From the NCBI GenBank assembly GCA_031285105.1, contig JAITWV010000100.1:1-6876 (forward strand): a DNA stretch of 6,876 nt, given 5' to 3'. A program made the position numbers and the translations under genes. The notes under the pieces were generated by a model. That model had not been told where the DNA came from. It was given only the letters and a program-made list of their open reading frames with translations, and did no database searches. Origin of the DNA: Streptococcaceae bacterium. GTDB taxonomy: Bacteria > Bacillota > Bacilli > Lactobacillales > Streptococcaceae. How positions within the stretch are numbered: position 1 is the first letter of the stretch; each line of letters opens with the position of its first letter. Shown here one piece after another: positions 1 to 5,131 of the stretch.

Positions 1-45
1 AAATTATTCCATTTAGAAAATTTCAATTTTACATGAAACTCTAAA

Positions 46-160
46 TATGTACCCGATGATGTCGGGGAATTTAAGCCTCTGGAGCTTTTTATCAAACAAG
101 AGTAGCTACGGCAAAATTGGAAGCGATGCACGTTTTATTTTAAGCGTGTGAGAATGAGGA
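46..160 (+). ncRNA. orphan TnpB omega-RNA (reRNA) scaffold / transposon right end
   Basis: This stretch aligns with the region just downstream of tnpB at 4249-4370. Shared blocks in the same order and spacing are TGTACC, GTCGGG, GAATT, TGGAG, CAAAC, AGTAGC, GGC with AAA, TGG and CGATG, then a short hairpin followed by GAGAA (150-154 here, 4366-4370 there). It has its own stem CCCGA/TCGGG (52-56 with 62-66), equivalent to CCGA/TCGG in the other copy. Omega RNAs lie at the 3' end of tnpB and guide the TnpB nuclease with sequence just past the transposon end. No recognisable tnpB end is visible in bases 1-45, so the partner gene is either outside the window or lost. The exact transposon boundary is not determined; it lies somewhere near 155-165. 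Confidence 0.6.
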
Positions 161-179
161 ATTTAACTTTATAAATGAA

Positions 180-536
180 ATGTTTTTTATAACATTTTTG
201 AAAGTTTTAACATCAGGAAATGAATTGTTAGATAAAGCCATGTTTGAAATGTTTTTGTCGTTGCTTAGTTATATCGCACAAAACGAGCGTGAGAAAATTC
301 GAGAACGTCAAAGACAAGGAATTGAGATTGCTAAACGTGAGGGACGATTCAAAGGTAGACCAGTCGCATATTCTCCAGAAAGCAATGACCCGCAAAAGAG
401 ATTAATTTACCACAACGTTGTGCGTATGTTGTCCGAAAAAATTCCAGTACAAGAAATTGCAGATACAAATGGAATTGTTAAAAATACTGTGTATAAAATT
501 AAAAGAAGTCTTGAAGAAAAGACGATAGCTATATAA
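180..536 (+). pseudogene. serine resolvase/invertase, C-terminal fragment
   Basis: The 118-residue product matches only the C-terminal part of a small serine recombinase. The long E helix is visible (about residues 19-55, containing LLSYIAQNEREKIRERQRQG), then the typical GRP turn (59-61) and a C-terminal helix-turn-helix (about 88-110, QEIADTNGIVKNTVYKIKRS). Complete family members are about 180-200 residues. Here the N-terminal catalytic domain with the YARVS serine motif and the R/D active-site residues is absent. The frame stays open upstream only to the stop at 141-143, which lies in the transposon-end sequence at 46-160, so the gene appears to have been cut by that element. No convincing ribosome site precedes the ATG at 180. 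If translated, it could only bind DNA. The stop codon overlaps the first base of the 70-bp direct repeat. Confidence 0.75.
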
Positions 537-605
537 TATAGAAGAAAGTGAACTTTTAGGTCTATCTTAACAAAGAAATACACGAACAAAATAAATTGGC
601 CATTC
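536..605. repeat. 70-bp direct repeat, left copy (flanks Fic gene)
   Basis: Bases 536-605 match 1594-1663 in the same orientation with four mismatches in 70 and no gaps. The repeat starts at the last base of the truncated resolvase stop codon and ends at GGCCATTC. Both copies carry ACGAACAAAATAA. Position beside resolvase genes suggests a res-like recombination site or a duplicated segment; this is inference. Confidence 0.85.
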
Positions 606-616
606 AACAATTTCGT

Positions 617-670
617 ATTCATAACCGAACAATAGCTCCTGGTTATTTTGTTCTTTGTTCGGTTATGAAT
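617..670. repeat. 16-bp perfect inverted repeat with 22-base loop
   Basis: ATTCATAACCGAACAA (617-632) is the exact reverse complement of 655-670. The loop contains GGTTATTTTGTTC (641-653). Its last 11 bases are complementary to GAACAAAATAA (584-594) in the left direct repeat, and all 13 are complementary to the matching block at 1642-1654 in the right copy. No T-run follows the stem, so a simple terminator is unlikely. A recombinase-binding site is the more likely reading, given the neighbouring resolvase fragment; a single-strand structure is also possible. Confidence 0.75.
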
Positions 671-820
671 GAAATTATTTAATACTTAGGGAAATTCGAC
701 AGGAACACGAGAAAAATGATTAGAACAATAAAAAGATAATAACTTCAAGTGAAGCAGAAATCAGCAAAAGGTAACTATTTAACAACTAATAATAGTCAAA
801 ACAGAAAGGAACCAAACCAA

Positions 821-1537
821 ATGACGATAAGAAAAGATGAATTTTTATTAATCGCTAAAGAATCAGGAATTTTATTACCAGAATATGCTCTTGACGTTTT
901 AGTAAGAATTGCACATCATTCTAGTGCTATTGAAGGAAATACATTGTCGTTAAGCGATACGATTACTATTTTAATTGATGAAATGACACCAGCTAACTCA
1001 AAAAAAATGCGTGAAATGTATGAGGTAGCAAACCATCGTGAGGGACTTGCCACGGTGCTACAAGCAATCATTAAAAACGACAAACTATCAACTTTATTTG
1101 TAAAAGAAGTACACAACAAACTCTTAGACCATATTCGAGCAGACAAAGGAGAGTTTAAAACGCAACAAAATGCAATCCTTGGTTCAATAGAGAAATTAGC
1201 GACTCCTCCACAAACACCTTTTTTGGTGGAGCAATGGGTCGAAAATTATGCTTGGCAAGTTGAAAATCTGAATGATGATGATTTCTTTATTGCGGTTGCT
1301 CAAAGTCATTTGTCATTTGAAACGATCCACCCCTTCGCAGACGGTAACGGTCGAGTTGGTAGATTGTTGATTAGTTATGCAACACTTATTAAATTTGGCG
1401 TACCAGTGGTCATAATGATTGAACAACGTGCAGAATATTTGAATTTTCTACAAAATAAGGATGTTTCAGGACTTTCACAAATGCTTAAAAATTCAATTAC
1501 TTTTGAATTAGAGCGAAAAAGACTTTTTGACAATTAA
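821..1537 (+). CDS. Fic family protein (class II, self-inhibited type)
   Basis: Fic enzymes transfer AMP or another phosphate-containing group to hydroxyl side chains of target proteins in the cytoplasm. The signature HPFADGNGRVGR is complete at residues 170-181, with the catalytic histidine H170 and the phosphate-binding GNGR. Residues 34-39 (SSAIEG) fit the inhibitory motif (S/T)xxxE(G/N), here N-terminal to the core as in class II Fic proteins, so the protein should restrain itself and needs no separate antitoxin. The TPP..PFLVEQW segment around 128-139 resembles the substrate-positioning flap. At 238 residues it lacks the C-terminal winged-helix domain of many longer relatives. The ATG at 821 is preferred over an in-frame GTG at 749 because AGAAAGGA (803-810) precedes it at good spacing. 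It stands alone between two 70-bp direct repeats; its protein target is unknown. Confidence 0.88.
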   Translation: MTIRKDEFLLIAKESGILLPEYALDVLVRIAHHSSAIEGNTLSLSDTITILIDEMTPANSKKMREMYEVANHREGLATVLQAIIKNDKLSTLFVKEVHNKLLDHIRADKGEFKTQQNAILGSIEKLATPPQTPFLVEQWVENYAWQVENLNDDDFFIAVAQSHLSFETIHPFADGNGRVGRLLISYATLIKFGVPVVIMIEQRAEYLNFLQNKDVSGLSQMLKNSITFELERKRLFDN

Positions 1538-1540
1538 ACT

Positions 1541-1595
1541 ATAAGGGCAGGATATTCATTGAGGGGATATGTGTGAAACATGGAATACCCTTTAT
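1541..1595 (+). terminator. possible interrupted hairpin after the Fic gene
   Basis: Three nested arm pairs lie just after the Fic stop: ATAAGGG (1541-1547) with CCCTTTAT (1588-1595), TATTC (1553-1557) with GAATA (1583-1587), and ATGT (1569-1572) with ACAT (1578-1581). The arms are separated by unpaired bases and there is no T-run, so termination here is only a possibility. Confidence 0.3.
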
Positions 1596-1663
1596 ATAGA
1601 AGAAAGTGAACTTTTAGGTTTATCTTAACAAAGAAATATACGAACAAAATAACCTGGCCATTC
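1594..1663. repeat. 70-bp direct repeat, right copy (upstream of resolvase-like gene)
   Basis: This is the partner of 536-605, direct orientation, with 66 of 70 bases identical. The distance between equivalent bases is 1058, so recombination between copies would remove one repeat and the Fic gene. It lies about 110 bases upstream of the resolvase-like gene at 1771, where resolvase-encoding elements usually carry their res site. Confidence 0.85.
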
Positions 1664-1720
1664 CTTTAAAGTGATTTAAAAGGCGAATGAAAACAGTCCA
1701 CATGCCTACATTTTATTCGT
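1663..1720. promoter_or_regulatory. cluster of small inverted repeats, res-like region
   Basis: Directly after the right direct repeat, CCTTTAAA (1663-1670) faces TTTAAAAGG (1675-1683), and CGAAT (1684-1688) faces ATTCG (1715-1719) with flanking A and T runs. Paired short arms upstream of a resolvase-type gene resemble the binding subsites of a res site or an operator. The arms are imperfect and AT-rich, so this remains tentative. Confidence 0.3.
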
Positions 1721-1770
1721 CTATCGGAAATAAGCAGAATTTTACAGTATCTATGAAATGAGGTGGAAAT

Positions 1771-2367
1771 TTGAAATATGGATATGCACTACTAAATAAT
1801 TCGGAGCAAGACGCAGCACTTCAAACTGAGGAATTAATACAAGCAGGTGTCGAGCCAGAAAATATTTTTTTATCAAAATCTCAAGAGATATCGACAAGTG
1901 AAAGGCAAATTGAAAAATTACTCTTTTTAATAGAAGAAAACGATGAATTAGTTGTAACCAAATTACACTATTTATCTCGCAGCACTGTTCAAATTAAAGA
2001 TGTTGTTACTAAAATACTTGAAAAAAGAGCAACGTTGACGATTTTAAATATAGGTACACTAGACCAATCAGAAACTGGAAAATTACTTACGAACGCTTTT
2101 TTTATCCTAATTGATTTTGCCTATGAGAGTATGCAGGCTGGTCGAAAGCGAAAACGTGAAAATAAAGAAGGCTATCAAGATGGACGTAATCCCAAAAAGA
2201 CGATTGCTGAAATCAAAGAAATATTTCAAGAAATCCAGCAGCATCAAGAACAAGGAATTGCTGAAAAACATGGTATTAATCGCTCAACAATATACAGATA
2301 TAAGAAGAAATATCCTGAACTTTGGAATGATGTTTTAGAGCGAAGAAATGGAGTACACAAACAGTAG
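1771..2367 (+). CDS. serine-resolvase-like protein, apparently catalytically inactive
   Basis: The 198-residue protein has the length and layout of a resolvase/invertase: N-terminal catalytic fold (1-100), E helix (about 101-135), GRNPKK linker (138-143) and C-terminal HTH (about 162-180, GIAEKHGINRSTIYRYKK). Its start MKYGYA matches the family, but the next residues are LLNN instead of the usual RVST, so both the conserved arginine and the nucleophilic serine are lost. The KLDRLGR motif reads KLHYLSR (64-70), losing the Asp and the first Arg. R45 and R70 remain. A DNA-binding regulator or a partner subunit is more likely than a working recombinase; a nearby S11 is unlikely to substitute. The TTG start follows GAGGTGG (1760-1766). 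Res-like repeats lie upstream and the IS607 element begins just after the stop. Confidence 0.8.
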   Translation: MKYGYALLNNSEQDAALQTEELIQAGVEPENIFLSKSQEISTSERQIEKLLFLIEENDELVVTKLHYLSRSTVQIKDVVTKILEKRATLTILNIGTLDQSETGKLLTNAFFILIDFAYESMQAGRKRKRENKEGYQDGRNPKKTIAEIKEIFQEIQQHQEQGIAEKHGINRSTIYRYKKKYPELWNDVLERRNGVHKQ

Positions 2368-2406
2368 TCGATAATGTAGAAAAATATAGAAATAAATAGA
2401 ATATAG

Positions 2407-2415
2407 TGGTATGAT
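2407..2415 (+). promoter_or_regulatory. extended -10 promoter of tnpA
   Basis: TGGTATGAT matches an extended -10 element (TGn followed by a TATAAT-like hexamer, 2410-2415). No good -35 hexamer is seen at normal spacing, which extended -10 promoters tolerate. Transcription would begin around 2422, leaving the ribosome site AAAGGAG (2425-2431) for tnpA in the transcript but with almost no leader before it. Confidence 0.45.
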
Positions 2416-2441
2416 TAATGAAAGAAAGGAGTTGTACTGCT

Positions 2442-3041
2442 ATGTTAAAACCAAGTGAAATGGCTGAATTATTAGGCGTAACAGTTCGTACTCTACAAAC
2501 GTGGGATAGGCGAGGGAAATTAATCGCGCATCGAACACCTAGTAATAGACGTTATTACACGCAAGAACAGTATTTGTCCTACATTGGTAAAAGTGACGAA
2601 AATTTACGCAAACAAATCGCTTACGCTAGAGTTTCAAATGTAGGTCAAAAGGACGACTTAGCCAACCAAGAAGCATTTCTTAGACAATATGTAAACGGCA
2701 AAGGAATAATACTTGATGAATTTATTTCTGATATAGGCAGTGGTTTAAACTATAAAAGAAAAAAATGGAACAAGTTATTAGATGAAGTCATGAAAGGTGA
2801 AGTAGATACTATTTATGTCACGTACAAAGATAGATTTGTACGTTTTGGATTTGATTGGTTTGAACAATTCTGTTCAAAATTCGATACCAAGCTCGAAGTA
2901 TTAAATAATCCCAAAACCTCTCCTGAAAAAGAATTGGTGGAAGATTTAATTTCCATTATTCATGTATTTTCTTGTCGCATTTATGGTTTAAGAAAATACA
3001 AAAAAAAGATTGAGGGGGATAAGGGTGTTAATAGCCTATAA
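2442..3041 (+). CDS. tnpA: IS607-family serine transposase TnpA
   Basis: TnpA cuts and rejoins DNA ends through a serine-DNA link to move the element. The 199-residue protein has the IS607 order: an N-terminal MerR-like helix-turn-helix (residues 1-48, KPSEMAELLGVTVRTLQTWD and a wing near SNRRYYT), then the serine recombinase domain. Active-site residues are all present: R63 and S65 in YARVS, a basic residue in NYKRKKW (103-109), and D130, R131 and R134 in YKDRFVR. The ATG at 2442 is chosen over the in-frame ATG at 2418 because it is preceded by AAAGGAG at 2425-2431 and gives the usual family start MLKPSEMAELLG. The 3' end overlaps tnpB by 17 nt, so the two are probably translated from one message. 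No frameshift or missing motif is seen. Confidence 0.92.
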   Translation: MLKPSEMAELLGVTVRTLQTWDRRGKLIAHRTPSNRRYYTQEQYLSYIGKSDENLRKQIAYARVSNVGQKDDLANQEAFLRQYVNGKGIILDEFISDIGSGLNYKRKKWNKLLDEVMKGEVDTIYVTYKDRFVRFGFDWFEQFCSKFDTKLEVLNNPKTSPEKELVEDLISIIHVFSCRIYGLRKYKKKIEGDKGVNSL

Positions 3042-4227
3042 GACAGAAATTCACCCAACTGAAAAACAAAAAGCCATTATCAAACAAACGATTGGTGTGA
3101 CACGAGCAACGAAAAATCAATATATTGCTCATGTATCAGAGGTTTACCAAAACGGCGGTTCATTTGTTTCTGCGATAGACTATTCCAAATGGCTAAACAA
3201 CACCTATTTACCCACACATCCTGAAAAATCATGGGTGAAGGAGGTGTATGCCAAAGCGGTCAAGCAAGGGTTAATGAATACCCAAAATGCCTTCCAACGT
3301 TTTTTTAAAGGGCTAGGGAAATATCCTAAGTTCAAAAAGAAAAACAGACAAGATGTGAGTTTCTACTTTGTCAAAAATGATGCAAAACACATTATTGCTT
3401 GTCAGCGACATCGTATTAAAATTCCAACATTAAGCTGGGTCAAGCTAAAAGAAAAAGGGTATATCCCAAGCCACAGTGAAACTTCTGTCATTAAGAGTGG
3501 CACCATTTCAATCAAAGCCAATCGCTATTATGTTTCGGTTTTAGTTGAAGTTCCTGATACTTATAAAAAGACCTTGCCAAACAAAGAAAATGAAGGTGTT
3601 GGGTATGATTTAGGCATCAAAGACACAGCAATCGGCTCAAATAAATTAGTGTACAAGAACATTAACAAAAGCGGTCGTATTCGCAAGTTAGAAAAAAAAT
3701 TAAAAAGACAACAACGCCAACTCTCTCGTAAATATGAAAGCGAGAAATTGCGAATAAAAAATAAAGAAATAACGAAAGGAGACGCTACTCGTAAAAATAT
3801 AGACAAACAAGTCCTGAAAGTACAAAAACTTCATCAACAGCTAACGAATATTCGTGAAGATTTTCAAAACAAAATGGTGCATGACATGGCGAAAACCAAG
3901 CCTGCATATATTACCATTGAAGATTTGAACATCAAAGGTATGATGAAAAACAAACATCTTTCAAAAGCAATTGCACAGCAAAAGTTACATGGATTGAAAA
4001 CAAAACTAATTTCAAAAGCTAATCAAGGTTATTTTGAATTGAGACAAGTTGACCGTTTTTATCCAAGTTCTAAATTGTGTAACCATTGCGGCAATAAGAA
4101 AATAGATTTGAAATTATCCGATAGAACCTACGAATGTGAGAAATGTGGGTATCAAGAAGATAGAGATTTCAATGCCAGTTTGAATTTGAAAGATGCGACA
4201 AAATACATTGTTTTAGCACCGGCATAA
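3025..4227 (+). CDS. tnpB: RNA-guided nuclease TnpB of IS607-family element
   Basis: TnpB is the ancestor-like relative of Cas12 nucleases. With an omega RNA it cuts DNA at sites lacking the transposon and so helps retain the element. The 400-residue protein has the N-terminal helix-turn-helix-type region (MLIAYKTEIHPTEKQK), a central wedge and RuvC core, and a C-terminal zinc finger. The catalytic acids are complete: D195 in GYDLGIKD, E299 in ITIEDLN, and D381 in DRDFNAS. Four zinc ligands are C352, C355, C371 and C374 (CNHCG, CEKCG). The GTG at 3025 is preferred because GAGGGGG (3012-3018) precedes it and the family start is restored; a TTG at 3010 lies in frame upstream. The start overlaps tnpA by 17 nt. 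Length and motifs indicate a functional protein. Confidence 0.93.
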   Translation: MLIAYKTEIHPTEKQKAIIKQTIGVTRATKNQYIAHVSEVYQNGGSFVSAIDYSKWLNNTYLPTHPEKSWVKEVYAKAVKQGLMNTQNAFQRFFKGLGKYPKFKKKNRQDVSFYFVKNDAKHIIACQRHRIKIPTLSWVKLKEKGYIPSHSETSVIKSGTISIKANRYYVSVLVEVPDTYKKTLPNKENEGVGYDLGIKDTAIGSNKLVYKNINKSGRIRKLEKKLKRQQRQLSRKYESEKLRIKNKEITKGDATRKNIDKQVLKVQKLHQQLTNIREDFQNKMVHDMAKTKPAYITIEDLNIKGMMKNKHLSKAIAQQKLHGLKTKLISKANQGYFELRQVDRFYPSSKLCNHCGNKKIDLKLSDRTYECEKCGYQEDRDFNASLNLKDATKYIVLAPA

Positions 4228-4376
4228 AGCCTAAAATGCAACAATGCATATGTACCGAGGGCTTAGTCGGGAATTAACGACTGTGGAGAGCTATACAAAC
4301 CAAAGTAGCGAGCTTTTGGCGAAATGGAGTTCGATGAAGCAGTAATTCTAGGATAGTGATACCTAGAGAAGTCTCG
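4228..4376 (+). ncRNA. omega RNA (reRNA) 3' scaffold of the IS607 TnpB
   Basis: The tail directly after the tnpB stop contains several stems: ATGCA/TGCAT (4236-4240 with 4245-4249), CCGA/TCGG (4255-4258 with 4267-4270), and TCTAGG/CCTAGA (4347-4352 with 4362-4367). It aligns block by block with 46-160, which argues for conserved RNA structure rather than chance. In TnpB elements the guide RNA comes from this region, may begin inside the 3' end of tnpB, and its guide segment is host sequence just past the transposon end. The guide should therefore begin somewhere between 4371 and 4411. Confidence 0.7.
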
Positions 4377-4428
4377 ATATAGAAACTAGGAAATTCTATG
4401 TTTTTCTATATTTTGAGTAGCAGATAAA

Positions 4429-4767
4429 ATGAATTTAATTTTTAAAAATAATCAAGTGTTTGACATAAATGAGTTCGCTAGATTTTCACTGGCAACTTCT
4501 GTGCAAAATCATTGGAAAGGCGTGGTATATAAAGGGAAAATGGTTTTACATGTAATTTCTAAAGATTTAATTGACTATCCAGTTGGTAATTTGGAACGTG
4601 GTGTTGGCAAAGAAGTAATTGGAGTCTTGGTTGATGAAAAATTACGCTCAAAATTGTTGTTTAGTAGCAGTGAATATCTTGAATTTATAAATATGAGAGA
4701 TTTTGATACTGAAGAATTATTATTTGAAGCTGATGATTTAATTTTGATAGAAAGAGGACGTTTGTGA
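4429..4767 (+). CDS. hypothetical protein (112 aa), first gene of three-gene run
   Basis: I do not recognise this protein. It is 112 residues, soluble in appearance, with no signal peptide, membrane segment or metal-binding motif. Alternating hydrophobic and polar residues (GVVYKGKMVLHVISKD, EVIGVLVDEKL, DDLILIERG) suggest mainly beta structure with an acidic C-terminal half. No in-frame extension is possible because of the stop at 4414-4416, and the ribosome site before the ATG is weak. Its stop overlaps the GTG start of the next gene by 4 nt (GTGA), so the two are probably co-translated. The IS607 right end lies just upstream, so the original promoter may have been displaced; TATATT at 4407-4412 could serve as a -10 box. 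Confidence 0.7.
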   Translation: MNLIFKNNQVFDINEFARFSLATSVQNHWKGVVYKGKMVLHVISKDLIDYPVGNLERGVGKEVIGVLVDEKLRSKLLFSSSEYLEFINMRDFDTEELLFEADDLILIERGRL

Positions 4768-5084
4768 GAACTATTAAACGATATTGGCAGCAATTACTGG
4801 TTGCTATTTACAATCTGGCAATTTTTGGACGTTTGCAGAACTTTGCTGCTTCAATACCAACGACATCAAACGAGATACTTCACAGCACACCGGCACAAGG
4901 AATTCTATCGTTTGTTGGAATAAGAGATGTATCTATCATTACAAATTTTATTAATTCAATACCGTGGGTATGGTTGATTACCTCAATGGTACTCACGATG
5001 TTTTTAGTAATCGCAAGAAAAGTCACTAAATTTGTAGTAGTTGCGGGAATTATCGTTGTTGGTTTTATTTTGATTTATAGATAA
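4764..5084 (+). CDS. small membrane protein of unknown function (106 aa)
   Basis: The family is not recognised. The 106-residue product has a basic N terminus (RTIKRYWQQ), a mostly polar region to about residue 62, then two hydrophobic helices: about 66-85 (PWVWLITSMVLTMFLVIA) and about 90-105 (FVVVAGIIVVGFILIY), separated by a short basic turn (RKVTK). The basic turn suggests a hairpin with the loop inside and both ends outside, although the basic N terminus complicates that reading. The GTG start at 4764 overlaps the preceding stop by 4 nt and is preceded by AAAGAGG (about 4751-4757). The next gene starts 47 nt after its stop. Co-expression with its neighbours and an envelope role are inferred. 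Confidence 0.75.
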   Translation: MRTIKRYWQQLLVAIYNLAIFGRLQNFAASIPTTSNEILHSTPAQGILSFVGIRDVSIITNFINSIPWVWLITSMVLTMFLVIARKVTKFVVVAGIIVVGFILIYR

Positions 5085-5131
5085 AAAATTTGCGAGAAAA
5101 TTTGAACCCTACTAGAAAACGAGGAAATTAT

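Larger units (their letters stand above)
2368..4411 (+). mobile_element. IS607-family transposon (tnpA-tnpB-omega RNA)
   Basis: The element has the standard IS607 order: a serine transposase gene, an overlapping tnpB and a 3' non-coding tail, about 2 kb in all. IS607 elements lack terminal inverted repeats and leave no long target duplication, so the ends are uncertain. Clues are TCGATA at 2368-2373 and at 4374-4379, and ATATAGAAA at 2384-2392, at 4377-4385 and inverted at 4403-4411. The true right end probably lies between 4370 and 4411. It landed in the gap right after the resolvase-like gene and upstream of the gene at 4429, breaking no visible reading frame. All coding parts look intact, so it may be active. 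Confidence 0.8.

Noticed and set aside
407..622. Minus-strand open frame opposite the resolvase fragment and the direct repeat
   Set aside because: It overlaps a recognisable resolvase frame, has no family features and is a by-product of AT-rich sequence. The same applies to the minus-strand frames at 916-1146, 3561-3806, 4575-4793, 5137-5394 and 5348-5575.
749..820. Upstream GTG start adding 24 residues to the Fic protein
   Set aside because: The added residues are low-complexity and the ATG at 821 has a good ribosome site right before it.
536..1663. CRISPR array from the repeated units
   Set aside because: There are only two copies, they are 70 bases long, and they are separated by a protein-coding gene.
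2111..2338. Open frame inside the resolvase-like gene in another frame
   Set aside because: It lies wholly within 1771-2367, is lysine-rich noise and has no ribosome site.
821..2367. Fic plus the downstream gene as a toxin-antitoxin pair
   Set aside because: The Fic protein carries its own inhibitory motif and the downstream protein is resolvase-like, 233 bases away, with its own ribosome site.
4381..4391. GG at 4389-4390 as the precise IS607 right end
   Set aside because: Some IS607 elements use a GG core, but no matching GG junction can be fixed at the left end, so the boundary was left open.
5090..5131. Upstream TTG start for the zinc-ribbon protein
   Set aside because: No ribosome site precedes it, while the ATG at 5132 has GAGG at proper spacing and places the zinc ribbon at the N terminus.
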